From: Glandiceps talaboti | Taxonomy: Eukaryota; Hemichordata; Enteropneusta; Spengelidae | DNA: 64,000 nt | Assembly: GCF_964340395.1 (NCBI RefSeq) | Contig: NC_135556.1 | Span: 23,207,223-23,271,222, forward strand | Direction of reading: 5' to 3' | Part shown: piece by piece, positions 1 to 21,217 of the stretch | Layout: each line of letters begins with the position of its first letter | How positions within the stretch are numbered: the stretch's first letter is position 1 | Translations under genes and position numbers: made by a program | Notes under the pieces: generated by a model | Seen by the model: only the letters and a program-made list of their open reading frames with translations | What the model was told of the DNA's origin: nothing | The model's database searches: none

Positions 1-93
1 ACTTCCAGATGGCTAGGAATATATATTCCACCATTTCATAGGTACTCAGTAGACTAGCTCCAAGACACAGTCCAAGCTGACCACCGAAATCAG
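1..93 (-). CDS. Gene A exon 8 (partial): TM2 pore helix and selectivity filter
   Basis: Starts after TTTACAG with codon G|CT (Ala, the degenerin position), then DFGGQLGLCLGASLLSTYE and the end of TM2 (FLAIWK) at the window edge. The cytosolic tail and the stop codon lie outside the window. Confidence 0.93.
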
Positions 94-1084
94 CTGTAAA
101 GACACATAAAATGTAACAAATGACTGCCATGTACTAATGTAGAGTTTACTACCAGTTAGGGTATGCCTCCAAGTATGTTCACACAGTCTGTCTATAATAG
201 ATACGTGATAGAGGGACTGTGGTTCGGCCCTTTTTAGGATAGAGGTCTGGCAGACACGCAATAGACACAGAATTTGCATGCATTTGCTGTTAAACTAAAT
301 GGAACTTTCAACTTTGTAATGTCTATTTTTCTGTAAGTTTTTACATCACGTGATATCAGACACAAAGTCGACAAAAGAAAGACGAGTATGGGCAAAAAAA
401 TGTCATAACCACATTGAAGTAGTTATACTCCTCTACGTCCCCCATTGTTTTAACAGTACTCTCTATTCCAGTTAGCGTGACACATTTCTGTTACCAGATC
501 AGATTTTTACACAATGAAACCATCCCCAAACTTGTTAACATCAATGAAACTGTCCACAATCTTGTTAATTCAACTTTGAAAGTTATTAGTTTTGTACAAA
601 AGATGATTATTTGTGTCATCCTCTGTCAACATAACTAAGATAATTAACACATATAACATAATTAATGATACACGGATATAGTAGTGAGCCGGTTTGAGTA
701 TTCATCTAAACAAAATACTCTATTCTCGAGCTCAGACTCTTAACATCATGATATGAATCATAATGTGTTGTTTAGAAGACGCCAATGACAAGAGCTATAT
801 CGAATCCTGGGCGTAAATAAAGCGTCGGTTTCACGATGATGGTAATTTTGGGAAATAAAAGACACCACGTGATTTTACCAGATAGTTTGCTCTGCCGAAA
901 ACTTACCTAGAAATGTGAGAAACTCGTATGCCGGTACTTGTTTGATGTAAAGGTAACTCATTTCTTCAAAGAAGATATCAACAACTGCGATGTCGCCGCT
1001 GTGGAAGAGAAGATATGAAACAGACCTCAATCAGTTGGATTTCTGAATATTTAGTTTATTGGCGTTTAACTTACAGTGTACCAG

Positions 1085-1143
<59 letters not shown>

Positions 1144-3245
1144 CCATCACCATCACCATCATCATCATCACTAGTACCATGAAAACACACAATTCGGGGT
1201 CTCAAAAGCGTTATTACCCGCATTAACGGCCATTTTTGACTACTTACCGTAATTCTTCTTCAGTTAGGTTATATTCCATTGTTAAGAATTCTAAGACATG
1301 TTTTCCCGGGAATGAAGCAAAGCTTGAAGACACATGATAAACAATCTTTTCACATGCCAAGGGACACTCAAAATTAGTCATTTCACCTAAAATTGAAGAG
1401 TATATGTTGATGAACTGTATGTACACATATATGAAGTGTTTTCTTATGCATGTATAAGAGATCTCAGCTCTATGCAAAGTTTTCGAGTAATATGCAAATT
1501 TTGTCTGGTTGTTCATTGTTGTTACGGATATGGGAACAAATGAAGCACATAGGATATCAGACAAATGCAAATAATAAATTTTTTTGTTATAATATTTACA
1601 TGTCTATTTTTTTTACCAGCGAAATTTCATAGCATTGTTTTCTTCTAACATTACATTACCTGTGATGTCTTCGAAGTGTTATATCACCATGATCGTCCAT
1701 TTTTAAAAAAATACAAAGCAGTCGGATTGTTTGTAGACGTGTGTAAGGGGTCGAAGGTTTTTCTGTACCCGTCGACAAGTTCTCGCAATATTTTGATACA
1801 CAACACAGCAAAGTACATACTTACGGGTAACCTTATCAACACAGTCAAACTTCTCGAATATGTTACACACTCGGTGTTCATTCCCTACATGGCAAAAATT
1901 AGAAAATGTGTACATTATGCTAATTCCTCAAATAAATAGAAAAGAAAGACATAAACAAATCAAAACTTTGGTCATATCATTACAAGACAGGATTGACGCC
2001 GATTCTTATCAATGTTGATGTTATGGAAACATAACAAATACAGTAAATGCACACAACTACCATACCATAACAGCAAAAAAGACATTATATTATACCAGTA
2101 TATTGATGGCGCAAATCGAGCGATGTGATTGGTCTAGACATTGAACTAGCGCGTCTAAAATGAGCGATAATGCACAGTTGGCACGCGTCCAAATTTTGAT
2201 GTTCACTGTTCGTCTACGAACGTTGTAGTCCGTGCAGGGATGAAACCAGAAAATGTTGCGTCCAATCTTGTTTCCGATATTTTCAATATACCAGTATACT
2301 ATAATAGCGATAAACCAGACCTGGGAATGGTGTACCACTCGGTTTTGACCAGTGAACTCAATATATGCACACGAGTGCATATATTGAGTTCACTGGTCAA
2401 AACCGAGTGGTATACCATCCCCAGGGGGTGGTTTATTGCTTAAATATCAACGACAAAGCTACCATACGCAACAAAACCATAAATCAACTACATGTAAATG
2501 AGATCCAGGACACCTCGTCGATTTGTTTATGATTTGAGACTATATTGTTAAAATTTGACATGGCCTCAGTGATGAAATTTACGACACATATTTACATGCA
2601 GCGTACCTGGCATATACGGTTCTTGACAATGACATTTTTTCACGACTTCTGAGGAACGTTTCTCCATAAAACAATTGCTCTTCGTATACAAAAGGAAATG
2701 TGGGAGTTTGCCATCGCTACAATTACTCTCATGTGGATGTTTTTGGTTGTGTTCCTTTCAATGGAAAACGGATAAAATGTTCTCAACATGTAGGACCACG
2801 TTGTCAAATCATATGTTGACTGTTACTGCATGACATGTGTTTCTTGTCAGAAAGTTTGAAAGGCCTTCAAGGTGGTAAACCCTGGCTAACGTTTTTTTTG
2901 TCGAATGCAAAATCATTCAAGAAGACCAAATTAAAACAACAGAGAAATAGTCTGAAAAAAACACACAAAACATCCAGAAAACGCCGGTGTGTCTATCGCT
3001 TTAGCAAGAAAGACCAATTCTCTTTATGGTAGAACATGCATGTCGAACAAAAAATTGGTAAAAAAAATATGAGAGGAGATGAAACTAGTGTATTAACATG
3101 TACGAACCAAAACCATTTGAACTGCTAGAGACGTTTCGGTCCCAGGTGAGACAGATAGGCCATAATCAGTCACCAAGGGGACTTCTCCTTGACGGTGAAG
3201 TAATACCTAATGAATGTCAGAATGATGTAAAATATTAGATTTAAC

Positions 3246-3296
<51 letters not shown>

Positions 3297-5681
3297 ATGT
3301 CTGTCTGTCTGTGTGTGTGTGTGTTTTTTTAAAAACTGTGATATTTTAAAGGACTTTTCAAACCAACCACATTACATTATCAAAGTGCGCTCAGAAATTT
3401 CAAGATAGCCTAGAGTTTTCAATGATAGCATTACAATGGTACATACAAGACCCTGACTGGAGGCATTCACCTCAAAACTGATTAAGTCTTCCAGTCTTGC
3501 AGTCTTGCACTGTCTTGCGATAGGAAAGTTGTATGACAATGGCCATATGATATTTACCTTAAAACCTGCCCCCAAGTTGGTTCCCAGAGAATACTCGTCT
3601 TGCTCAACGTTAAGGGTTAACCGAAGTCCATCCATGCTACCACCTTTACGGATGCTTAAGGGAGTGTATCCGTCAGATGCACCTGGGTCGTTGAATGTAT
3701 AGCATACACCATAGTCCGTCATAGTTGTTGTAAAGTTTAGTTCTGGTTTGCATGGAATGTTCATCTCGCCACTTCGATAATGACATTGCAATACCGTACT
3801 AGATTTTTTATGTGCGGCGTCAAGTTCAAAGTTAGTACGACTATCGGATATATCCTTCAAATATCCCTCTGAAGGCATGTCAAGATTAACCTTAGCATAT
3901 GGCGAAAACTTCTGCTTCAAAAGTTGCTCAAGTTTGGTACCTTTGATATAGCTTTTTCGGTATCTGTTGTAGTTGCAGATGGTGACGGCAGGGAACACCA
4001 ATTCATCAGTTTGTTGAACTGATATCACCGTATTTACTGGGTACGAGGTATACTTCATACTAGCAATATACAGGTATGTTATCACCCAGCACGTGGCAAC
4101 AAGTACTAAACACGAATAGACAAATCTACGATAAAAAGAATGAAATAATCTTTTTACACTTTCAGATACAAGGACATACATGAACAAACGTTATGTTATG
4201 ATGTTCTTAGAAATCTGTGATGTAGACAGTAGACTTTGCTAAATGTTATGTCTTTCCTACAAAAAAACGTCTACGTTGAACTCTGAAATTCCACACTGTT
4301 CTACAACCGGTCATGTCCTCAATATACACAAAAAGAAAACCATAAAAAAAAATGCAAGTTCACTTAGGAACCAGTCAAATTAGGAAGGTACATCTGACGC
4401 AAGGATAGTATGTATAGGAATATTCCCCAGATCCTAACGAAGATTCTGGCACCGAGAAGTGTGGAATTCGGTGTGGAATGTAAGGAGTTTACGATTGGAA
4501 CGGACAAGCCATAGGCAAGCCCAGACCAAGCGTAACATGTTGAGGAATAATAAAATCACCAGTACCCACTGTTCAAAATGCTAAATACTTGTATAGTTTT
4601 TGCTGTCGTAGGTAAAACAGGACGTACTTTGAACTTATTGCTAATTACTATATTGTCCCAGTGAACCGCATCTCCTGCATGACTATGTATTAATCATTCG
4701 TGGGTTATCGCCTTAGTGTAGATTCCCCTCTATGCACGGTATTAAAGTGTGGTGGCAGCGTGACCAAGCAATGTAAATAGCATGTCGGTGTATGGTTTGT
4801 GTGTGAAGCCATGGGTGAAAACAGAACAAAGTTTTTACCATGACAACACTTCGTCTGAAATATTCGTCTAGTATTGTGCGGTAACTATAGCGACTACAAG
4901 TGAGGTGTTTAATACATGAAGACATAGACAGTGCAGTGACGGTCCCCCCTCCACTGTCTGTGATGAATACATAATGCGTCCGTCTCTAATAATGAACAGA
5001 AATATTGTCACCTTTTATTTCTGTAGAAAATATTGTCACCTTTTATTTCTGTAGAAACAGCTAAACTAATGTGAATTTTATAAATTTTTAAAGAAAGTAT
5101 TAGTGACGATGACTTGAGCAGATGTTATTATACACGTAATACAGCTTAGTGATATGACAGTCAAATGCAATTCTCAGCAGCGCTAGGTCTTATATTGAGA
5201 TCTGTAGAAACAATTCTTGTATACATTGGTCACATCTCACATCACTATAGTGGAGTAACATGTAACATTCTACTGAGCATGATTGAAAAAAATGTCATGG
5301 GCCTTTGAGCCGATAACGTTAAACTCGTACTCCCCGATGTGTACTATCTGTTGATACACCTGCCCAAACAGTAATGTGTATTATACCAAGTAGTTTATTC
5401 AGTACATTAGCCCCCCCCCCCTTGTACAATATGAAAATCAATATAAATATACAGAAAACAATCGGAGTAGACTGTTTTTAGTGAATTAAATGTGTATGTA
5501 AAAGTGTATAAACCTACCTTCGTATATGATGTGTACTTGGCAAACCAATATAGCGAACACCGTGAATCGGAGTTATACTTGTAAACTCTTGGAACTGTGT
5601 CTTCGCAATCGTCAAGTTGCAAAGACTTCCTTGCTTGACTTCAACGTCTTCATCGTCCTCTACCACAAATGCTCTAATCAT
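1..5681 (-). CDS. DEG/ENaC sodium channel subunit, gene A (8 exons, 3' end cut by window edge)
   Basis: Subunit of an amiloride-sensitive type, trimeric plasma-membrane cation channel (DEG/ENaC/ASIC superfamily). Exons on the minus strand: 5681-5518, 4158-3558, 3206-3108, 2754-2607, 1884-1825, 1386-1248, 998-907, 93-1; junction phases 2,0,0,1,1,2,1, each with GT and AG at the borders. Seen in the 465 visible residues: cytosolic N-terminus with the gating His-Gly at 40-41, TM1 at about 67-89, post-TM1 motif FPAVTICNYNRYR, GVCYTFN in the palm, a cysteine-rich ectodomain (CHCQEPYMP), and a pre-TM2/TM2 with GGQLGLCLGAS. The Gly-Ala-Ser is the family's selectivity filter. The start is the ATG at 5681, though the frame stays open a little further upstream. 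Gene B at 12003 is a paralogue with matching exon lengths. Whether ligand is acid, peptide or force cannot be told. The gene looks intact. Confidence 0.93.
907..998 (-). CDS. Gene A exon 7: last palm strand and wrist
   Basis: 92 bases, phase 2 to 1, the same length as gene B exon 7. It reads DIAVVDIFFEEMSYLYIKQV, the conserved strand just before the pore helix. The donor is CTAG|GTAAGT. Confidence 0.9.
1084..1171. repeat. (CAT)n microsatellite
   Basis: About 29 CAT/CAC triplets in the intron between exons 7 and 6 of gene A. Confidence 0.97.
1248..1386 (-). CDS. Gene A exon 6: thumb/palm, CPLACEK motif
   Basis: 139 bases, phase 1 to 2, against 145 in gene B. It encodes FECPLACEKIVYHVSSSFAS, corresponding to the CxxxC-E/T motif before the final palm strands. 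The donor is ACG|GTAAGT. Confidence 0.92.
1825..1884 (-). CDS. Gene A exon 5: short ectodomain exon
   Basis: 60 bases, phase 1 to 1. It reads GNEHRVCNIFEKFDCVDKVT, with two cysteines at the same spacing as gene B exon 5 (VC and EC). Flanked by TAG and GTAAGT. Confidence 0.88.
2306..2440. repeat. Fold-back palindrome in a gene A intron
   Basis: Two arms of about 65 bases (2306-2370 and 2375-2440) are reverse complements around a 4-base loop. The inner 42 positions are almost perfect and the outer part has a few mismatches and one gap. Just to the left, 2093-2300 is bounded by inverted ACCAGTATA motifs, so the palindrome may sit beside or in a small MITE. Confidence 0.9.
2607..2754 (-). CDS. 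Gene A exon 4: cysteine-rich finger/thumb region
   Basis: 148 bases, phase 0 to 1, the same length as gene B exon 4. It contains SNCFMEK and ends CHCQEPYMP, the conserved Cys-x-Cys segment of the family. The donor is CCAG|GTACGC. Confidence 0.92.
3108..3206 (-). CDS. Gene A exon 3: ectodomain beta strands
   Basis: Exactly 33 codons, phase 0 to 0. It aligns without gaps to gene B exon 3: VLLHRQGEVPLVTDYG against LILHPPGYVPMVNRLG. The donor GTTCGT is weaker than consensus. Confidence 0.88.
3243..3328. repeat. (CTGT)n plus (GT)n microsatellite
   Basis: Tetranucleotide array followed by a short GT run, just 5' (minus strand) of exon 2's end, in the intron between exons 2 and 3 of gene A. Confidence 0.97.
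3558..4158 (-). CDS. Gene A exon 2: TM1 and proximal ectodomain
   Basis: 601 bases, entered in phase 2 and left in phase 0. It encodes TM1 (FVYSCLVLVATCWVITYLY), the FPAVTICNYNRYR motif and GVCYTFN, and ends GAGFK before GTAAAT. An acceptor AG at 4160-4159 gives the same start point as gene B exon 2. An in-frame ATG slightly upstream at 4187 is intronic under this model. Confidence 0.93.
5001..5056. repeat. 28-bp direct duplication
   Basis: A unit containing TATTGTCACCTTTTATTTC occurs twice back to back in intron 1 of gene A. Confidence 0.9.
5518..5681 (-). CDS. Gene A exon 1: cytosolic N-terminus with HG motif
   Basis: Encodes residues 1-54 plus two bases of codon 55. It reads an acidic stretch (VVEDDEDVEV) and then FQEFTSITPIHGVRYI, which is the conserved pre-TM1 region with the His-Gly needed for gating. 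The donor is GAAG|GTAGGT. Thirteen residues separate His-Gly from the split codon, exactly as in exon 1 of gene B. The exon could begin further upstream, because an AG at 5722-5721 opens the same frame at 5720. Confidence 0.85.
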
Positions 5682-6148
5682 TTTAAGGGCACTAACAAAA
5701 CGGTTATCCAGAGAGCTAACCTATAGTCAGAACATAGGAAAATAACCGTCACATATATAAACAAATACTCAAAACAAAGAAAACAAGCAGACAGGGGATA
5801 AGAAGCCAAAACGTATGAAAATGTGATACGAAAAAGCTTTTGAAATAAAATATATTCAAACATTCAGTGGCAGACTCATGTAGAATCCCGTGCAACTTGA
5901 AAACATAGCCCAAATTATCACTATAAACTTAGCTTCGTAAGCTGTGTTTTCTACAGTACGAAATTATTTGTTTCAAAATATGATACTCTGCATGCATTAA
6001 AACACAAGTACAATATTTGATAATCGTAACATATGATGTATAAGATGTTCAAAGCAAGACCACGAGTACAAGATCCTTGTATCGGCTTTCTAAAATGTAT
6101 GAATAGCAATACTACATGTAATAATGTGGGGCAGTCACTGTTACTTAC

Positions 6149-6290
6149 CAAACATTCTATATATCTGTGCTGAATACTTCTTCTCTCGTTAACAGCAAGT
6201 CTGGTAGAGTTGGTTGGCGTTAAGTATATGATATATATCATAAACAAAAAAATAACGATGCGTATCAAATCGAACCTGGTGTATATAAGC
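6149..6290 (-). promoter_or_regulatory. Possible promoter and 5' untranslated exon of gene A
   Basis: On the minus strand a TATATA box (about 6288-6280) is followed by an open stretch ending at a consensus donor TTTG|GTAAGT (exon end 6149). An acceptor at 5722-5721 would join it to exon 1 of gene A in frame. This is inference; no transcript evidence is available here. Confidence 0.3.
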
Positions 6291-7574
6291 TAAGATAGTC
6301 CTAGTGATAACTATTTTGTCACCATATAACTTTGCTAGGAAGCATAATATTACGTATCAGACAGTGGTCCGCGCAGCGCAAAACTAAACCTGTGCTAGAC
6401 TCCTCATGGCCTAACAAACACACCGTATAATACTAAACGTTAGGTTGTCATAAGAACTAATTACATACATGGATGCTACACAAATTAATTAACCGCTTAG
6501 TAGTTTGCGTTCACTTTAACAAATTACTTGCAGAACAATAGTGCGGGAAAGGGGTAACATGTGTTTTTAACTAACACCCACAGTTTTTAATTTCGTGATA
6601 CTGTTACACTCAATCTCCCGAGTTTATTAGGGTTAAGTTGGATTTTCTTGACTTTGAAGTTGAAGATGAATTTGCATATTAAATAACTGAATAACTAAAA
6701 AAAGTATGTAAATACCATTGCATAATGCTTGTAGAGTGTGTCAATTATTGGAATACTACACTTTCTGATAAAATGTGGTCTTAATATTCATGTGCGGTTA
6801 CTGGATGGAATAGTCGGTTGGGTTTAGTCGTTGAAAGATTAGACAGTGTCTGAATTAGATGTGGTATATACGGTATATCCAGAGGTTTTAGGTTAGTAGC
6901 TGAAAGTGTCATCAGTCTAAAAAAAATTCAAAGGTGAATAGACTCTCAAAAATTAACAAGCTAGTAGATCCATGTTGTTTGTCGTTTACTGGCCGTCAAA
7001 TCTAATATTGTGTAGCTGCAAAGATAATTTAAACATCACTGACATATCGTATCGGTGAAGGTCATATTTCTGCAGCCTTACAAATGTTGAAGCCATAACA
7101 TGACTTTTATAATTCCCATGATAATTATAACAACATTTAAACTCTGGTGACAATAAATTTCCAACGTTAATAATTCTAATTAAATTCATTTGTTTAGTTA
7201 CTTTTCTAGGGTAGCTTTCCACAAAAATAATTAAATTGGGTTAATCTTCGCTATACAATATGAATAATTAATACTCATTGGTCTGCAGGGTGGTGGGCAT
7301 CATGGCAGAATAATTAATATAGTTTTTCACCAAAAAGCAAACGCATGTTATGGACGCAGAAGTACCAGATATGCTATAAATGCATGGCCATTGGGCACAT
7401 AACTAAATGTTGGAATGGGAATAAACTACGTAGAACGTATACATTGTTATACGAATTAGTCTATATTAAGTCACAACGTTTTTCCCACTGTTTCTTTCCC
7501 GGTTCCTATTCCCACAACGTATACGATAGTAATACAGAATGTCAGTTTTTATCTCAGACCACCAATTTAAAAAC

Positions 7575-7915
7575 AAGGCCTGTGTTTTTATATAGCAATT
7601 TCCCACACTGCTCAAAATCGCTTTATAATTATTATCCCTGGGGCACAGAGCGGCAATTTATACATCCTCAACTCCCTGGGGAGCATACAATCTATTACAG
7701 TCATTACAGTAAGCGTATATGATTCAAACATTCACATTGCGACCTCTATCCTACCAGGTCCCCAATTATACAGCTGGGTTGACTGGTACACAAGTTAGCG
7801 TAGTTCAATTTTGCCCAAGGACTTTAGCCATTCCGAGAACCAACGGCGGCGGCGAGGCTCGAACCTGCAAGTTCCAAGCCGACCATTCTAACCACTTGAC
7901 CATTATAAGTCCACA
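7575..7915 (-). repeat. tRNA-derived SINE, copy 1
   Basis: Read on the minus strand, the head has a pol III B box GGTTCGAGCC (7865-7856) and an A-box-like GGTCAAGTGG (7901-7892). The body carries CCCAGCTG and CTCCC(C/T)GG modules, and the tail reads TTGCTATATAAAAAC. It matches copies at 10.7 and 28.6 kb. This supports a retroposed SINE rather than a functional tRNA. Confidence 0.82.
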
Positions 7916-8476
7916 AATCCAATTTAAATAAAAATTTGTGTTTAACTTGAACTAATTAAATTCCATCCTTGTGAAATGTACATATTGCATGATTAAATCG
8001 AAAAGCGTGAAGCGTAGCTGACATTCTTTGTTCAGCCATAGATTAACTTGGTTCAACGTAAGTTCTTCCACCTAGCCTTTTAATACATGTATAATATACG
8101 CCACCCTTTACACTGTACTTGATTGGAAGAATGAGTATGCATATAGTAATTTCATTGGGCTCTATCATTTATGAAACACCAATAAGATTTGATAACGCTT
8201 GAAAGATAGTTTGTTTTCATAACACAGACAAACCATTAATTTATAAGATGATTAATTTGTAATTTGTCTAGGAAAGCATTAAACAGGACAGGAATGAGAT
8301 CAATTATTCAAGCAAAGATATCAATGGATTATCAAATCTGGAATAAAGCGTATGACATTTCCGATTATTCAAATTAAATTCTCTGCAGTTTGGCCTTGTT
8401 AAGTTAAGTTGTAAGTAATGTGGTGTGTTAATGCTCTAATATTAATAGATACACTATTCGAAACCATGGTCTGAAT

Positions 8477-8504
8477 CACAGACAAGAATCTATTCTTGTC
8501 TGTG
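8477..8504. repeat. Short perfect hairpin
   Basis: 13-base arms (CACAGACAAGAAT and its complement) around a 2-base loop. The sequence flanking the hairpin also repeats TCTGAATC. Function unknown. Confidence 0.7.
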
Positions 8505-10654
8505 TCTGAATCAAATATCTCCACGTCATTTTTAATCCAGTAGCAATTTTATTGGCTACATCATAATTAAAGCTTATCCGTAACTACTAGGACTGACAAA
8601 TGGCAAATTCCGTGTCTTACATTGTAATTGTAAACACCAGTCAAGCTGCCATTACTCAGCTGGCGCGTTCTATTTGTCAATGTTCAACGTTGTTCATCAC
8701 AACCACCGTACAGAATTCTGCATTTTTGTCCTTGATACATTGCGATCATTAAATAAATTGAGAAAATGAAACCCCAACAATATGATTATTTTTTATATAG
8801 AATATAAACTAGTGTTACAACATAAATCTAATGAAAGGTCAATATGTTAATTGCTCGTCAACTGAGTAACCAGTTTTGAAAATTATGCAGGTTTGGTGTT
8901 TTACTCATGCGATATGATATTTATTACACACCCTCAGGCCACTTCTAATGCAAAAGAAACAATTATATAGGTGCCGTGCACAGTGGGGATGTAGTAGTAG
9001 TCAAGTTGAAATGTTGATTATCAGTTTGAAAGTAAACAATTGCAGCCATCAAAAGCATCAAGTCCATGTGTAATAGAAGCCTGTTTTTACTGAACTGTGA
9101 AAGAATAGCAATGCTTATCACTTTTCAATGTGATTGGGTAAAGGATCCTGCTGTGTTTATTATATTGTTTCTCTGTTATTGTTAGTGTAAACTCGAAAGA
9201 TATATATCGTTGTGTCAAAAAACGTAATGTCCGATGAGTGAAACACCACACCTACATAATTTTAGCTATAATGTTACATGTATGTATGTACTAACCAGAG
9301 AAACTGCTAATAAAACATATGATGGAAGATATGCCACTCAGATGTATACGATAGAACATCAAAGTTCTATAAACCTTCCGAAATAGACACAATACGTGTT
9401 TACGTTCATGTGGATCATTTAGAGATCAAGTAATGAATATGCATCGGTCTGCATCAGAAAATGACGTAACATTGTCAACGATGGAAATAAAACACGTTAT
9501 CAACAAAATATTTTAATCATAACACTTGTAACATAAAATACGTCTTAAGGGTCTAAGGGGGGGGGGGGGTGTCCGAAAAGATCGAATTGATTTGCATCGG
9601 TATCTTCACACATCCCTAAGAAGTTCACTACAGGTAGTAATGTTTTAAACCACGTGTTCGATTCTGTCGGTAAAAACAAGAGAATTCCAAAATGTTAGAC
9701 AAATGTATATCGCCATTTGATTAATTAATTTGTCATGTCTGTTTCATTCGTTTGGTTTGAAATGAGTGTCTCATATCCACATGAAAGAACATCGCAATGA
9801 TTTGTGGTAATTAATTGGCAATTACAATCTCCCATGATAACTTATTATATACAGGAAAAATAAATTTTGATATATAATTATGGCGTCTTCATCCTTATTG
9901 AGAGAGCATCAAGGTCAGACGTTTTTCCGTGGATTATTTGCTGTACAATTATTGGTGCGCGTATTTGTCATTTCTCGCTCTCTATCTATATTGTATTACA
10001 GACTCTATTTTAACTTTTGTTAGCATTCCATTCGATTGAATGTGACAGCCTTCAATTGACAACTAATTATATTATTCTAGGGATGGTTCATCTTTATGGA
10101 CCTTCATTGTCTGCTTTCATGTTTCCTAATTTTATCTCAGGATATAATATTTTAAACTCAAGATTTCCACTCAGTAGCATAGCAACCAATTGCATCACGC
10201 ACCAACAATTATGAAATATATGGTGTCAGGTAGGCTTGTTCTAGCAAGTACTCCTAACTATAAAATATTTGTTATTCCACTGAACATAGCTGTATTCAGC
10301 TTCAATTACAGCCCATTTTAAGTTACCGTTCACAGACTCTGTTTGATACAACCACTCAGAAACCAATAAGAAATATGCATATTCTACACTAAGGTAGCAA
10401 GATTGAAATTTCTTGCTAAATGTTTTTTCTATTATGAATTAAAGCACTTAAACGTATTGCAACTAAACGCAGACATGCTGGCGCCAACGTTTTATTTTGA
10501 TGTCTGCATTTAATGTCGGCATGGTGACGCTTTAGATCTGAGTCATTTCATTTAGACAAAGTGTCCAAAGAAACTTTATTCTTGCAATCTTGCTACCTTA
10601 AACTCTAGCATGTGCACGGTCCTATTGGTTTATGTGTGGTTGTTGGAAACAAAG

Positions 10655-10818
10655 CTGGTGAACAGTAATGGATTGTGTGCTCCCCGGGGAGCTGAAGAAG
10701 ACTAAAGGGCCGTTGTGCCGTTCTGATCATAGCCAGGGGTAATAATTGTAAAGCGCGTTGAGCATGGCGTGGGAAAGCGCTATATAAGAACCCAACATTA
10801 TTATTATTATTATCATTA
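10655..10818 (+). repeat. tRNA-derived SINE, copy 2 (5' truncated)
   Basis: It begins within the body (GATTGTGTGCTCCCC), continues with AATAATTGTAAAGCGC and ends with AGCGCTATATAAG and an (ATT)n tail. It lacks the tRNA-like head, as expected of a truncated retrocopy. Opposite in strand to copy 1. Confidence 0.8.
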
Positions 10819-11264
10819 ATATTTGTGGCATGGCACATTGTTCTTGGTATAAAACAATTTGCCACCAAAGATGTATACACTAAGAATGTCCCTGATTCCA
10901 TGTTCTACCAATACTTAAGACGTCCAGTTTGAAGATATACTAAGTGACCATCCAAACCTCTTAAACTTTTTAATTCTAAAATCAGCGAGAAAAATAGTTT
11001 AGCAGGATTTGATATGACACGAAAGTATACTTGGTTGTCTAACAAATATTGGAAAACAAATTGTCCAGTTTGAAAACAACTTCTCCTCTGATGGTGGTCG
11101 ATGCTCATCTAAAAGAATAATCTACGTACCTTTGAAAATTACTTCCCACTTAAGATTTGATCCAGTTTTGGGAATGGTGTCAGTTTCATCGTTTTGTTTC
11201 TATTCTGCTTTTGTCCAGAGTAATATAATGACAAGATTGACTTTTAGACCAAACATCGTGAAAA

Positions 11265-11399
<135 letters not shown>

Positions 11400-12002
11400 C
11401 ATAATGTTACCATTATATGCACAATCTACTGTTCAATAGCATGTCTAAAAAGAATCGTCGATGAAACATTCTATTACGCTATTAAACAACAAAGAACGCA
11501 CTGAATTGATCCCCATAATTCATGATTAATAAAGTCTCGCGAATTAAAGCAATAAATTGAGAGTGTTTACACAAAGATTTTGATTACAATAACGTAGGTA
11601 CCAAGCCGACCCCAATTACTCATGTGATCTCGCACACATGCCATTTTGGCTTTGTCTTCTATGATTAAATCCCCGGAGATTGTTACCATAGCAACATTAT
11701 CAATTCTATTACTTGTTTAGGTTGCTACTAGATTGCAAATCATGACATCGGACGGATGGTGAGTATTCGTAAGTTGGAGTTGCTCGAGTATCTCCCGTTT
11801 CCAGCGTCTGTTTCTGTGGAAATCCACTGGCGACCATTACAAATTTGACGTGAATACAAAGGATATTTGATGTATTTAATGACAGCACGGCATACCTTAA
11901 GGAACACATGAGGTAGTATCCACGTGTTGGTGTTGTATCGCTATTACTACCTTACGGTAACATTTCTTATCACTGCTATCGACCACTATCTACAGATTTG
12001 GA

Positions 12003-21162
<9,160 letters not shown>

Positions 21163-21211
21163 GTCATGATAAAATGACTACTACGTTTTGAACTAAATTT
21201 ATCAATGTGTT

Positions 21212-21217
21212 ATTAAA
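21212..21217 (+). terminator. Probable polyadenylation signal of gene B (ATTAAA)
   Basis: A common AATAAA variant located 50 bases after the stop codon of gene B. Confidence 0.5.

Noticed and set aside
4159-4187. ATG at 4187 as the start of gene A
   Set aside because: It would give a channel without the conserved His-Gly region. An acceptor at 4160-4159 joins exon 1 in the same phase as in gene B.
4795-4825. His-Gly coding segment as a possible gene A first exon
   Set aside because: The frame has a stop just upstream and no phase-2 donor follows. The exon at 5681-5518 fits in motif, phase and spacing.
5951-6268. Small secreted protein on the minus strand
   Set aside because: The frame begins with a non-ATG codon and is interrupted by a strong splice donor; a 5' untranslated exon of gene A is a simpler reading.
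7856-7902. tRNA gene
   Set aside because: A and B boxes are present on the minus strand, but the sequence continues into a body and tail shared with other copies and no clover-leaf acceptor stem is evident. It is a SINE head.
7345-7931. Protein-coding frames of 125 and 70 codons
   Set aside because: They fall largely inside SINE copy 1, and the matching copy at 28.6 kb does not keep the frames open.
10605-10901. 98-codon frame on the minus strand
   Set aside because: It overlaps SINE copy 2 and its (ATT)n tail.
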